From Paraspadella gotoi (Eukaryota > Chaetognatha), in contig CM119271.1 of NCBI GenBank assembly GCA_051294375.1, positions 14,266,770-14,330,769 of the forward strand: DNA of 64,000 bases, read 5' to 3'. The notes below the pieces were generated by a model. It ran no database searches, was not told the origin of the DNA, and was given only the letters and a program-made list of their open reading frames with translations. The translations under genes were made by a program, and so were the position numbers. This document shows, piece after piece, positions 49,009 to 60,654 of the stretch (its first letter is position 1; each line of letters opens with the position of its first letter).

Positions 49009-50705
49009 CTCGAGAGAGAGTTATTGAGAAAAGTACATAGAATCTGAACATAAAAAACTAAAGGGAAAGTAAAAGCTAACATTACAACGGCTTACATCTT
49101 TCATCTGTCTTTAATACATCTGTCTTTTTTTAATACATTTCGTAGCCCGGAGCAAAAACGCTCACGGATGTGAGTTTTGAATGCATAAGAACAAGATGCT
49201 CTTGATTTTATTCGCTTTCCAACCAAACAAGCTAAGTTGGGCAGCAGGGACAACCATTTTTTTAAAACGGTGTCAAGAACCCACTTTCGCTTCTTGGTAG
49301 TGATGTCGCTCCAACTAAATTAAATCAATATAAGTATGTTGACGATAATGCTTTAGCCTCAGCCAATAGCCATGTAAGTATAAGGTTTTAGAAAAAAAAA
49401 GCCAGAAAAAAATATAAAACGTTTCAATGTCCAGTTTTTTTTATTTTCTACGTTAAAAAGCCAAGGTAAAACTCCTATTAAAGAATAAAGAAAAATAAAA
49501 TTTGAGCCTTAACAAAAAATAAAGGGTCAAATATATTGCAACTGTTGGACAAACTCTCGTCATGATCCGTCGTTCTTATTCGCCTTTTGTAAAGCTGTTT
49601 AAAAATATAAACAATCGATGTTTGTCTACAAACAATACAGTTCATTGTTATTTCATTGCTTTGAATAATCATGATTCTATTTCATACAGATTGCATTAAT
49701 GTTAGTTGGCCATCGTCGGGGTTTATACGGTTTATTTATACGGTTTATTTATATGGTTTATTTGTATGTTTGTTTATTTGAATGGTTATTGGTTCATACA
49801 GTTCATTTGATTAGTGGCTAGGCCGAGCTTACCTGAGTGATCATTGTTGTTTCTATCATTAACCGATGCTTGCCTTTTTGCTTACCTCTAGTTCTTGATC
49901 TCTAAAGACTCATGAAATCTTACGAAATAGATACTCTCAGAAGGGTGAGCAACTGACGGAAAACCCCGCTCATTACAACAATTATCCAAAGTTATTGGAT
50001 ATCGGGATGGTCTGCTGTATCGTCTCGTTCTTCTTTGATGTCGTCGACAGGATCAACGATACACTGAAGCTTGAAACCTGATCCGTCATTGATCTCTCTC
50101 TCTCTCTCTCTCTCTCTTTGCTGCTCGTAAAAGGATCAGCTTCGTCGTTACATATTACATATTACATCTTTAGGATGTGTGGATTTCTTAAAAACATTCG
50201 GCGTTTGAACGAAAACCTTTTTCGGTCTCGGCGGTTCCACACAGACGTCAGACGATTCTCTGAATCCTCTCCAAGACTGCGAAGGCCAGGTTCCATTGAA
50301 GATCTGCAAAAACAAAAAAAATGGACTCCTAATCTGAGCCCATACTTGTTCCTCTCTCGAAGGAAAAATAAAATTAAACCTGTCTTTAGAAAAAAGTGAA
50401 GACTGATGCCTGATGAGACGATAAATGAAAATAAAGCAAAATGAACAAACGATTCACGGAAAGTTTGTCCCCCCACAAAAAATGCCAACGTTAAAATAGG
50501 AGTTTCTATTGGACATCATTTCTACTATAATTTCATTCATGATAAAACGAAAGTTATTTTACAAATAAAACTACGTATTAACTAACTTTTTGGTTTAAAA
50601 AAATATTTTACCAACTATATTTTAGCACTTGATAAAATTAATGAAAGCTTAATAAAAACTCATTTATTGTCAACTCAATGGCAAACGCAAGAAGAACGTT
50701 CAAAC
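49009..50705. other. Spacer between copies A and B with simple repeats
   Basis: The 1.7 kb between the first two array members holds the tandem unit cggtttatttata (three variants, about 49727-49770) and a TC tract at 50094-50117. The plus-strand frame 50118-50399 begins in the repeat and resembles nothing known. No remnant of a further family copy is visible. Confidence 0.55.
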
Positions 50706-51814
50706 TCATTTCTTGATTTTCATTCTAAACCCCTTGATCATTTTGGCCCGAGCATGATCGGCGAACCGAAGGGAAGTTTGGTCCATCTGCCCCACATTAA
50801 TCTTTGCTAGTCGTTTCACGTTGGGAAAGAGAAAACACCACTTGATGAAGACGGCGTCGAAGAATCGACGCCGGAGTTGGGGTGCGCCGAGGCGTTGGAA
50901 AGAAGAGGCCGCATGGCGACCCACGTCGAGGAGAAGAGAGTCCAAGATCTGGAGGGGACATTTATTCAATCCGTCAGTCAATCTACAATATCATCTCCAG
51001 TCCGTCTAACCTTGAGGGCGACGTTGTTTTGAGAAAAGTCAGTATCTTTGTCGGCTCCGGCGATGAACTCCCACATGGGATTCCCCCGCGAGAAATTCTT
51101 TTCTATCCAAGTCAAGTCGAATTCATAGGCGGCTTTTCCGGCGAGTCGGCAGTTGCGGATTCTTTCCAGCTCCGTCGTTATATTGGCGTCAGAGTCGAGC
51201 TCGTCCGAAATCGTTGGGCAGTCGACGCCGGCGCCATCGCTTAAGCTCTCGGCGTCGCCTCCCTCGTCCAGTGCCAGCTGCGGCGAAGAGGATACGCGTT
51301 TGATTTTGGAAGGCGGCGCGGCGGCGTTTTCGGCGACAGCGGCTGAGAAAGAAGAGGCGCGTTTTTGACCGGTCGGAGTAGACGGGTGGACGGAGCGATT
51401 GGCGGATGCTTGATGACGGAGCGGCACAGGAAGCGGCGGCAAGGGTTTGGCTTTCAAGGTTGTGAAATCTGGGGAACAGTCGAGAGCGAGTTCTAAGTCG
51501 TGGCCAGAATTGCTGAATTCTCCATGATTAAAAGCCTGAGGAAATTCGTCAATCGAAGGACTATAATGTTTTCACGAATGTAAGCAAATATATTAATGTA
51601 CGAAAAAAGCAGAGATTCGACTAGACCCTTACCCGACCTGACAAAGGTGAGGGGATCCGACGAACCGCCGACCCAGGGGAGTTTCGACGAGAAAGAAAAA
51701 ATTGGACTGGGTGAGGGCGGCCAACTTGAGAACGCTCTCCATCAACACGTTCGACAGCGTCGACTGGTTTATTAAACAGAAGACGGATTGCGACGAGGGC
51801 ACCGCCGAAGTCAT
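50706..51814 (-). CDS. Array family protein, copy B
   Basis: Three exons (51814-51638, 51535-51011, 50948-50706) encode about 314 residues. The N-terminal module is split after SPHLCQ, the common family intron position. Exon 2 continues AFNHGEFSNSGHDLELALDC and then a Pro/Ser/Ala linker with a possible nuclear signal (GQKRASS). The C-terminal module starts FDLTWIEKNFSRGNPMWEF, and the second shared intron falls just before ILDSLLLDVGRHA. The last exon ends RLAKINVGQMDQTSLRFADH with a basic tail. Paralogy to A and C is clear from exon phases (all 0) and the shared motifs. No biochemical function can be proposed from sequence alone. Confidence 0.8.
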
Positions 51815-52094
51815 TTTGTTTTTGTTTTTGTTTTTTTTTTGGTTTTTAATCGAAAAACTTGAATGAAAAATGAGGGACCAACAATCATAAAATAAATGAG
51901 TCAATAAATAGATGGCGCGACTGAAAAGGGAAAGAGAAAGAGTGGGGAGGGAAGGGGGGAAAGAAGCGGAGATTCGATTTCCGACTTCCGAATATTAAAA
52001 TGAAGTTGACTAGCGAGATTAGATGATCGAGATCGACACGGCACGTTGCTAAGCGACCGAGAATCTTTTTACTTTTTTCTCCTTTTTTTTTTAA

Positions 52095-53570
52095 TCAAGC
52101 GGGAAAAACTTGAATGGGGCCGGCGGCTTCGGCGGCGGCTGCTTCGGCGGCCCGGGTACGTTTGTTCAGTTTGGCGACGACGTTGGCGAATCCGGTGCTG
52201 AGCTTCGATCGCGCGTGAACTTTAAAGGGAAAGGAGCGGCGCTCGCTCTGCTCCACGCGCAGTCGTTCCAAGCGGTGCAAGTTGGGCATCAACAAACACC
52301 ATCTGGTGGAGGAAAAAAAAATTTAAATACTTGAAGAAAAGAAAAATATCGTAATCGTATAATTTTAACGGACCTGTGAAACACGGCGTGAAGATAAAGC
52401 GGACGCTTGATGCCTGACCAGCGCACGGCCGCCTCTCGACCCAGATCGTACAGCAGGGAGTCCAGCACCTAAACGAGCGAAACGTCGAAAGTGAGAACAG
52501 AATTTTCATCAACCTTCCCGATTTTTTGTTGCCCACAATCCCCCTTCCTCCAGCGACGAACCTTTCGAGCTACGCAATTTTTAGAAAAGTCTGTCCGTTC
52601 GTCGGCGGCTGCGACGAATTCCCACTTGGGATTTCCCCCGGAGAAAGCGGCGTCGACCCAGGACAAGTCGTGAACGCCGTCGTCGATGGGGGAGCCTCTT
52701 CCGCCCTCGTCGTCGTCCTCGGCGACGGAAAATCCGGCGTCGGTCGCATCAACGGCAAATGGGGGGTCGACGGCGAAAGCGGCTTCGCTAATGTCCACCG
52801 GATGAGGGGCGACGCCGGGCGGCGGAGACGCCAACTCCGTCTTGACTTCGTTGTCGACGAGAGAGAAGACGTCCTCCATGAAGACGGCGGCGTCGGCGTC
52901 ACCAAGTTTGGCCACTTTGGCCGGCGTGGATGAAGAAGCCGACGTCTTGGTCTTGAAGGCGAACTTCTCGGCGCCCGCCGGGATCTTTCTCTTCCGGCCT
53001 GGCTTCCTACCGGGGAGGTGAGGGGGACGAAGCGGGCGGGGCGCGGATCGGGAGGGGGAGCCGAAGGAGAGGGGAGTGGGAGACGGTTTCGCCTTCAAAG
53101 CGGACAAGTTGGAATCGCAGTCCAAGTGGAGTTCGAGGTCGGAGCCGGTGTTGAAAAGGCCGCCGTGATTGTAGGCCTGGAGGAAAAGGTTGAAAAGGTA
53201 AAAGGTTGAAAAGGTAAAATGTTGAAATAGCTATTTTGTCATTAGAAAATCGAAATTAAACTATATATTAAACTAAGAATAAAGAACAATATCCAAATAC
53301 GTCTATAAGATTCGCACCGCTATAAATGAAGCCTAATTTTAACCAATAAGATGTCATCTCATTTAATACACCCGAGAAGTGTCCAACCTGACACAAATGA
53401 TCCTTGCCGACGAAGCGGCGGCCCTCGGAGGTTTCGACTAGTAAAAAGACGTTGGACTCGGTCAACGACGTCAACTTGAGGGCGGCCTCCATCAAGATGT
53501 TTGTCAGCGTCGTCTCCATGTTGTGGAGTTGGTTGACGAGGCCGAAAAGAGAGTTGTTGGGCGAAGACAT
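52095..53570 (-). CDS. Array family protein, copy C
   Basis: Four exons (53570-53388, 53176-52562, 52468-52374, 52302-52095) encode about 366 residues. This copy keeps three introns and shows the fullest exon structure among the single-module copies. N-terminal module: SLTESNVFLLVETSEGRRF then HLCQ|AYNHGGLFNTGSDLEL. The linker has a strong basic cluster (GRKPGRKRKIP) and a long acidic stretch. C-terminal module: DLSWVDAAFSGGNPKWEFVA, NCVARK|VLDSLLYDLGREA, then LLMPNLHRLERLRVEQSE and a basic, Ala-rich tail. It lies 281 bases upstream of nothing but copy B's start. Very close to A and B in both modules. Confidence 0.8.
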
Positions 53571-53947
53571 CGTAATGAGTTTCTGATTTTAAATTCGAAG
53601 CTAAAAAAACGAAATGAAAATAAATAATTAAGGGGAGGGGATAAAAGGAACTGGAAATAAAGAGAAAAGAAGAACAGGAATATAGGAATTTGGAATTTTT
53701 TTCCATGATGTACTCCTGCTTGAGACGTTATAATTAAAATCATGGGAGGTGAAAAAAAAACACGTTACTTTCACTTATGGAATGAATCTGGTCATCAAAA
53801 AAAACTTGAGTCGTCAAATTCGAACTTATTCTACATGAAAGTTTGTCGGATAATTGATTAGAAGATTTAAATCACGAATGAAATAAGGCTAAAATGAAAG
53901 GAAGAAACGACTTTTTATGCTCCTCTCCTCTCCTCTCTCTCTCTCTC
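53571..53947. other. Spacer between copies C and D
   Basis: 377 bases without a gene, ending in a TC tract at 53930-53950 that overlaps the last codons of copy D. Confidence 0.5.
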
Positions 53948-55049
53948 TCACGAAATCGCCACGACCCCATTGACTCTCTTCTTCCGAAACGTCCCGTAGC
54001 TCTTCCTCATCGTCCACCGCACGTATCGCTTGAAGAGTCTCTGCGACTTGTCGGCGCAATCGACCTTCCACCCGCGCAGCCGCTCAAAGTTGGGAATGGC
54101 GCGACACCATCGATCGCAGGCGCCGTCGAGATACTCCTTGGTGGCGGCTTCGACGTCCGGTCGCCCGTCAAAGGGAAACCGCAATGCAGCCTCTTTGCCC
54201 AACTCATAGATGGCGGAGTCGAGCACCTTTCGCGCCATCGAGTTTCGGGAGAATTCGGCCGAGTCATCGATGGAAGTCACGAAGCGAAACTTTTCGTTGT
54301 CGACGAGGAAATCTTCGACCCAAGAGACGACGTCGCCGTAGAGTCGAGAGTCGTCCTCGACGACGCCGTCGTCGCTAAAGTCAACGACGCCGACGGAATG
54401 ATTCTCCGCCGGGAGGACGAAGCAGTCGGCGTCGACGCCGTCGATCGGCGCCGGGACAAGAGAAGTCGTCCCTTTCTCGGCGGCGTCGAGATCGTCATCG
54501 GTGTCCAAGATCAAGACGTTTCCGTCGTCGTCAAATCCGGATCCGGAATCCGGCGTCTCACGCTTGAATCTCTTGGAAACGAGAGAAGATCCGGCGGAGG
54601 CGTCGGCGGATCTTTTTCCGGAAATATTCCGCGGAGTCGACGTGGGCGTGGTCGTCGTTCCCGACTGCGACGCGTTTTCCTGGCGACACTTTTGACGAAT
54701 CGAGGAGACGAAGGGATCGCATTCCAATTCGACGTCGGCGCCGGTGTTTTGGAGCACGCCGAAGTTGTAAGCCTGAGAGCAAGAGATTTATATATATATA
54801 AATACAGATATATGGTCCCACCCCTGTATACAGCAAATATCATTCCATTTCAAAACCATACATCCTCACCTGGCAAAGATGATCGTTCCCGGCAAAGACG
54901 CGTCCGTCCGCATTTTCGATGAGAAAGAAGACGTTGAACTCGGCGAGAGAAGAGAGTTTGAGAACCGTCTCCACGAGGACCGTCACCAACGACGTCTCGA
55001 AACTCTGCAGTTGCGTCACAAGGCCCAAGAGGCTCTTCGTCGTCGCCAT
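53948..55049 (-). CDS. Array family protein, copy D
   Basis: Two exons (55049-54870, 54772-53948) encode about 334 residues. The first intron is at the family position after NDHLCQ. The second family intron is absent: NSMARKVLDSAIYELGKEAA reads through without a break. The N-terminal module has LAEFNVFFLIENADGRVF. The linker carries a basic stretch (SKRFKRE) and many Asp residues. The C-terminal module starts VSWVEDFLVDNEKFRFVTSI and ends AIPNFERLRGWKVDCADKSQ followed by an Arg-rich helix. In its motif details (AIYELGKEA, PNFE) it is intermediate between A-C and E-G. Confidence 0.8.
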
Positions 55050-55228
55050 TTTATTTTTTCAAATTTAACATCTGAGATTTAAATGAGTGGAACAAACTAT
55101 GACAATGAGATGAGAATAAAAGCAAAGAAATTATTTTAAATAAGTATAGAGATCATTGGGGTTCTGCTTGGGCTGCTTGGGCCGATTCCGAACGAGTTTC
55201 GGTTGGTTTTAACCTTAGTTTAAAAGAA

Positions 55229-57181
55229 TCAATTGCTAAGTTTGACTTTCTTTCTTTTAGGCTTGACCAGCGTCCTCATGAAGGACCTTCGCATGCATCT
55301 TCTCACATAACCGCGAAGTTTAACTAGGCGCTTGTAAGACTCCTTCAACTTGATTTCCCGCAGTTCTTCAAAGTTGGGCAGGGAGAGACAAACACTTTCG
55401 GTAATTGCGTCACGTAAGGATTGATAATATCCCTGCAAAAACGGAGGTAATGGAGAAAAACGAATCATATGACAACTTGGATTCAGAACATCCATGTACG
55501 TAAACAAAACTAATCAGTAATCAGTAATCAGTAATCATTCACGAAGAAAATGGCATCTTCACTTTCTCTTTACACAATTCATCCAATCGGACGAAATCAA
55601 TTCTCAACGGCCCCAGACCAACCTGTCATCTGCCGACAGTCCGTGACTCATAAATCTCAAGCCGGCTTCCCTTCCCAATTCGTAAAGGAGAGAGTCGAAG
55701 GCTTTGCGTTCCATTGATCCAAAGTCGAAGTCGGTCTTCACCGTCGCCTCAAGGAGAAAGTCGAAATTGGGATTTCCTCGCACGAAATCGTTGACGATCC
55801 ATGAGACATCGAGCGTCGAGTTTATGGTTATGGCGGTTGACGCATCGGGATGAACCTGATGTGGAAGGTTGGGGACCCTGGGTCGATGCAGGGAGTCTTT
55901 TGCGCTTGACTCGATCGCAACATCGGTAAGCGATGAGCGTGATGAATTTAAACTAATGTAGGAGAAATCATGAAGAAATGGAAGATTAAAATTAGACAAT
56001 AAAAGTTCTTGACATAAGTTATATTATAACCAATCCTCACCCTTTTTTCCTTTTCTCCTCGTACTCAAAGGCAGACTCGAACCCATCGTCGATATTCGTC
56101 CGTACGTGACGTTCAAAATACAAAAACGCAAAATCGTCCCTTCGCTGATCAACGAGAAATCTTCTCAACTTTTCGAAATGCGGCAACGAGAGACAAAAGC
56201 GTTTGGCCAAAAGTTCGAGCCAAGCGTCCTTGTCGGACTCGGCCAACCCAAGGGCGATGAAGCGGTCGCCGGCCTCTCGGCCCAACTGATAGAGCAGACG
56301 GTCCAATGAGCGACGAGTCACGGAGTTAAGCTTGAGTTGGGATTCGCGCATCATGCGACGGACGACGTCGTAGTTTGAATTGTCGCGGGTGAATTTCGAC
56401 TCGAACCAAGAAAGGTCCAAGTTGGAGATGGCGCTGGAGATAGGATCCGACGGGTTTTTATCAAGGAAGAAGATGGGCTCAGTGAGCTTAGGCTCGAAAG
56501 GGGTAATATCCTCGTTGTGAAATTCATCCGAGTTCTTGTCATTGGCAGCGACATACGTGCCTGGTAAAGCTTTCGTATCTTCGTCACAAAAGTCGATCTG
56601 AGGTTCGATGAAATCAAGATGCATCGAGTCGAGTTTCTCCGTCTCTGTTTTAATTCTCTTCGAAGGCGACACAAAAGACGCCGCCGATGGAACCAACGCC
56701 GCCTCTCTTTTCCGATGTGGTCTCGATTTCGGCTCTGCGATGGACGTTGACTTTTTAGAAGATTGATTTTCGCTCTGAGGCTTATCAGAAGACAAGGAAT
56801 TCTCAGCTTCGCCAGCTTCATTGTCAATGAGTGACAAATACTCTTGGTCTTTAACTCTCAAAATTCCAGAGTCGCACTCGAGTCGAACGTCGCTTCCCGA
56901 GTCGGAAAGAGATCCCTCCACGTAAGACTGGAGGAGAAAAAAATAGTAAATCCAAAATTGAATAATGAAAACGAAATTCATATCTTGCCCACGTGGCAAA
57001 CCTTGCAGAATCGATCCTTCCCGGCGAAGACTCTACAGTCGCTCTTTTCGATCAGCAAGAAGACTTCGAGTTGCGCCAGAGAAGAAAGCTTCAACACGGT
57101 CTCCATCATCACATCGGCCAAGGAGGATCGACAGACGAGACTTCGCGGAAACCGCGGTGGACGGCGGGCGTCGTCGCACAT
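55229..57181 (-). CDS. Array family protein, copy E, two C-terminal modules
   Basis: Four exons (57181-57002, 56927-56041, 55952 to about 55619, 55432-55229) encode about 534 residues. After the N-terminal module (LAQLEVFLLIEKSDCRVF, RFCK) and an acidic linker with PHRKREAA and SPSKRIKTE, a first C-terminal module runs LDLSWFESKFTRDNSNYDVV to SLPHFEKLRRFLVDQ. A second, diverged module follows: LDVSWIVNDFVRGNPNFDFL, SMERKAFDSLLYELGREAG and SLPNFEELREIKLKE. The last exon is one base shorter than the matching exons of copy F. The frame holds only if the preceding donor moves from AG|GTTGGT to TTG|GTCTGG; otherwise the second module is shifted. It may thus be functional with an altered donor, or be decaying. 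Confidence 0.7.
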
Positions 57182-57356
57182 CCGAGGTTTAGGTTACGGA
57201 TATTATTTTTCGCAAACAACTATGACATACATGCAAACAAATTTAGAACAAAAAAATATGAATTCGAATTCCCATTTGCCTTCTTAGACATAGAAAAGAG
57301 TTTTTTTTTTACATCTTTCAAAAGTTTTTGCACCATTTTAACAACATTTTGTATTT

Positions 57357-57357
<1 letters not shown>

Positions 57358-57389
<32 letters not shown>
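57358..57389 (+). repeat. Poly(A) run of about 32 bases
   Basis: An uninterrupted A run lies between copies E and F. It could be a retroelement tail or slippage; no element body is recognisable next to it. Confidence 0.9.
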
Positions 57390-57392
<3 letters not shown>

Positions 57393-57436
57393 GCAACAAT
57401 TTGCTTCTTTCTCAATCTAATGAGTCTCCCACTTGG

Positions 57437-60046
57437 TCACTTTTTTTTCAATGAATCCATGTTCCTGCTGAATCCCTTCCTGGTGCCTCTTTTGATATAA
57501 GACGCAAGGAGCAACTTGAAAGCTCCGTCTTGCAGCTTTATATTTTTAAGTTCTTCGAAGTTAGGAAGGCAGAGGCAAAACTGCTTAGTTACCGCCTCAA
57601 CGTAAGCGGTGACGAGTTCCCTGTGAAGAGAAGTTGGATCACTCAAAAAACATAGTACTACTATTAGTTACTACGTAATGAAAAAAAGTACCGCATATAA
57701 TTAACTTCACCAATCCACATAAAACTGTCAATCATCAAACGAAACGAACCTGTCATCATCCGCAAATCCCTCATTGAAGAATTGAACGCCGGCCTCCTTT
57801 CCCAGTCGGTAGATCAAAGCTTCAAAGACTTTTCGTGATTCGGAAGGGTAAGCGAAATCCGTCTGCGCCGAAGTCTCCGCGATCAGATCGAATCGCTCGT
57901 TATTGAGAATAAAACTGTCAACGATCCAAGCTAAGTTAAATTGCTGAGATGTATATTTATCATGATTTCCCATTCCATCCGTGTCGTCATTTCTCGGAGG
58001 CAAAGGATCCTTTTGTCGTAAGCCCAGAGCCCTGCAAAACAGAAATTACGCAATTTACGTAATAAACTTTGGGGAAATAATCGAAATTACTACTGTAAAA
58101 ATACTTGCCTTTTTCTTGCATACTGCAAAGCTCGAACCAAGGCCTTTCGGACGCCTCTTTTCATAAAGGAAGTAAAGAGCAAATTCGTTAGCCCATCTTT
58201 CATCTTAATTTCAAGTAGCTCATCGTAATTGGGCAAACAATGACAAAACTTCTTCAAAATTGCTTCAACATATGGACTGAAGAATTGACTGTAAAAATTT
58301 ACGACAAAATCAAACTGGTTACTGTATTATTGCAAAAACTTACTGCACCAACCTGTCTTCGTCAGAGTAACCCAGATTCATGAATTGAACGCAAGCTTCC
58401 TTTCCTAGTCTGTAAATCAAAGCTTCCAAAACTTTGCGCGATTCCGAATTTTTGCTAAAATCTGTTTCTCCCGTTGCCTCCGAAAGAAACTCAAATCTAT
58501 CATTGTTGACAATGAAGCTGTCGGCAATCCAACTAACGTTAAATGGCCGTAAAACTTTTTTAACTTCTTTTTTAATTCCTGGAACGTTGCTTTCCAAAGA
58601 GTCGTTGGGTGATGTCAAATTTGCTTCGCACTCCTGGCTTTCATTGACATAGGTGGTTTGAGATAAACAAACCTTCTGTCGTAAGGAAATGGCCCTAAAA
58701 TTAGTACAGTAAAATAAAAATTATCTTGGTTTACGCGAGATTATACAAGATTATAAGTAATAATTAGCTTTTCAGTCCAATACTCAAATATTTCCTTCAC
58801 TGCACTCACCGCTCTTTTTTTTCACGATGAACAAAGGCGAATTTGAAAGCCGTCTCGATGGTCGATCTCACATGATCGTAAAAATTCCGCGAAACTGAAG
58901 GAGACTCGGCGACCCGAAATTCACTCACTTTTCTAAAGTTGGGGAATGAAAGGCAAAAGGCGTTGGCCACTTGATCTACGCAAAAATCGCCTTCCGATTC
59001 TGCCAACCCAGAGGCGATGAATCGATCGCCAGTCTCTCTGCCCAAACGGTAGAGCAATCGATCGAAAGCCCGTCGCGTTACAGAGTTGATTCTCAACTCG
59101 GACTCGAACTTTAACTGGCGGATTTTGTCGTAATTAGGGTTGTTGCGGAAAAAATGAGATTCCAGCCAAGAGAGATCGAAAGATGATTCGTCTAAAGACA
59201 ATTGAGAGACGGAGGTTGCAGGTGTTGTCATTAGATATCGGTTGGAAGGAGATTGGTCAGTGAACGAGATTCGCTCGAGGGATGAGTTTCGATCTTCATC
59301 GACGGTTCGGTCGACGAATGAGATTCCGCCAACGATCGAAGTTCGATCCGCGGGTGAAATGAGATCGGCGGAATCCACGTCTTCCTCCCAATTTTCGTCT
59401 TCCGCAGAGTCGAACGCGTTGAACGACATTTTGTCATCGATGAAATTCAAATCCGGCGGCGTAGCGTTCGCATCATCAGCCGCAGCAGACGCCTCCTCCG
59501 TCTCCACCTCCGCCGCTTCTATTTTGATCAGTTTGACGTACGGCTCGAACGTGTCGTCCGCGCGACGACGTTTCGAGGGGACTTTGACGGGAGAGGATTT
59601 TTTAGATTTGGATCGCGTGACAGCGTGACTTCCGCTCTCTCCCTCGATGGGATTCTCTCTTTCTTTGACCCTCAAAGTTCGGCGATGAAGATCGCAATCG
59701 AGGCGAATGTCTCGACCGGAATCGGCGAGGGATCCTTCGACGTAAGACTGAAACGAGGGTTTCAACATCAAATTAAATTCCTTTCAACCCCTTGATAACC
59801 GTAGAAGGAACATTATGTTATCATATTACCATAATTTTCTAACTCAAAGTCACAAACCTGGCAGAATTTGTCTTTTCCGGCAAAGACCCGGCAATCGTCC
59901 TTTTCCATAAGCAAAAAGACGTCGAGTTGAGCCAAAGAGGAGAGTTTCAACACAGTTTCGAGGATGACGTCGATTAAAGAAGAGCGACACACGAGAGAAC
60001 GTGAGAACCGCGGCTGATGGGAGGCTTCTGCCAACGAGTGCGACAT
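57437..60046 (-). CDS. Array family protein, copy F, three C-terminal modules
   Basis: Six exons join in phase: 60046-59858, 59747-58810, 58694-58353, 58288-58109, 58031-57750 and 57620-57437, giving about 704 residues. The N-terminal module is LAQLDVFLLMEKDDCRVF with FCQ at the shared intron. A first C-terminal module (residues ~245-370) starts FDLSWLESHFFRNNPNYDKI. Two more follow, each encoded by a matching pair of exons: FNVSWIADSFIVNNDRFEFL with CLPNYDELLEIKMKD, and FNLAWIVDSFILNNERFDLI with CLPNFEELKNIKLQD. The exon pairs share phase and length (55 bases from acceptor to the PN motif), so they arose by exon-pair duplication. The intron after 58109 must use a GC donor (AAAAG|GCAAGT) to keep frame. 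The linker has a basic PSKRRRAD patch. Confidence 0.78.
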
Positions 60047-60654
60047 GGTTCTCTTTTATTTTCAGCCAGAGAAAATACTGTAGTGGTTTAGGATTTTTAA
60101 CACGGCTGGGCGGGCGTCAGTAGTAGAGGGTAAATTAAAATAAAAGTAGGACCCGGAAGTTTTTTTTTAAATTTATAAGAGTTTCTGGAAAATTAATAAT
60201 ATAAATATTAAAAACAAGTGTAAACAGACTAAAGATGATATATATTTGCGATTGGTTAAATATGAGTATTTTACGAAAAATGATTATTCCTCCGAAAACA
60301 GAAAAAAGTTAAACTTCAAAAAATTTTTTTTTTCTCTTTCTTTGAATCACTCCAAGAAATTAATTGGCGATATGGCAGTATGGCTAATTGGCTATTCGTT
60401 ATGATGCACTGTGGTCATGACAGGTCGGTTTCATTCGTCAAAGTTTATTTACGTCGATTACAAAAAATTGTTGTTGTTTTTTCGTAGTTTCGTCTCCGAG
60501 GTCTCTTTTCCTTTTGCGAATTCCCTCGTTGAAACGTCTTCGTAAGGTCGACCGAACGTAAACCTTGAATTTTCAAATGAGCCCAAAAAACAAAAAAATG
60601 ATGTAAAACAAACTACGTCTACGAATCTTATTTATTCGATATAAAAAACCGAAT
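60047..60654. other. Spacer between copies F and G
   Basis: 608 bases of AT-rich sequence without a gene. It must contain the promoter of copy F if that copy has its own. Confidence 0.5.

Noticed and set aside
53894-54922. Plus-strand frame of 342 codons opposite array copy D
   Set aside because: It overlaps both exons and the intron of copy D in antisense and shows no domain; the minus strand has the conserved family motifs and splice phases.
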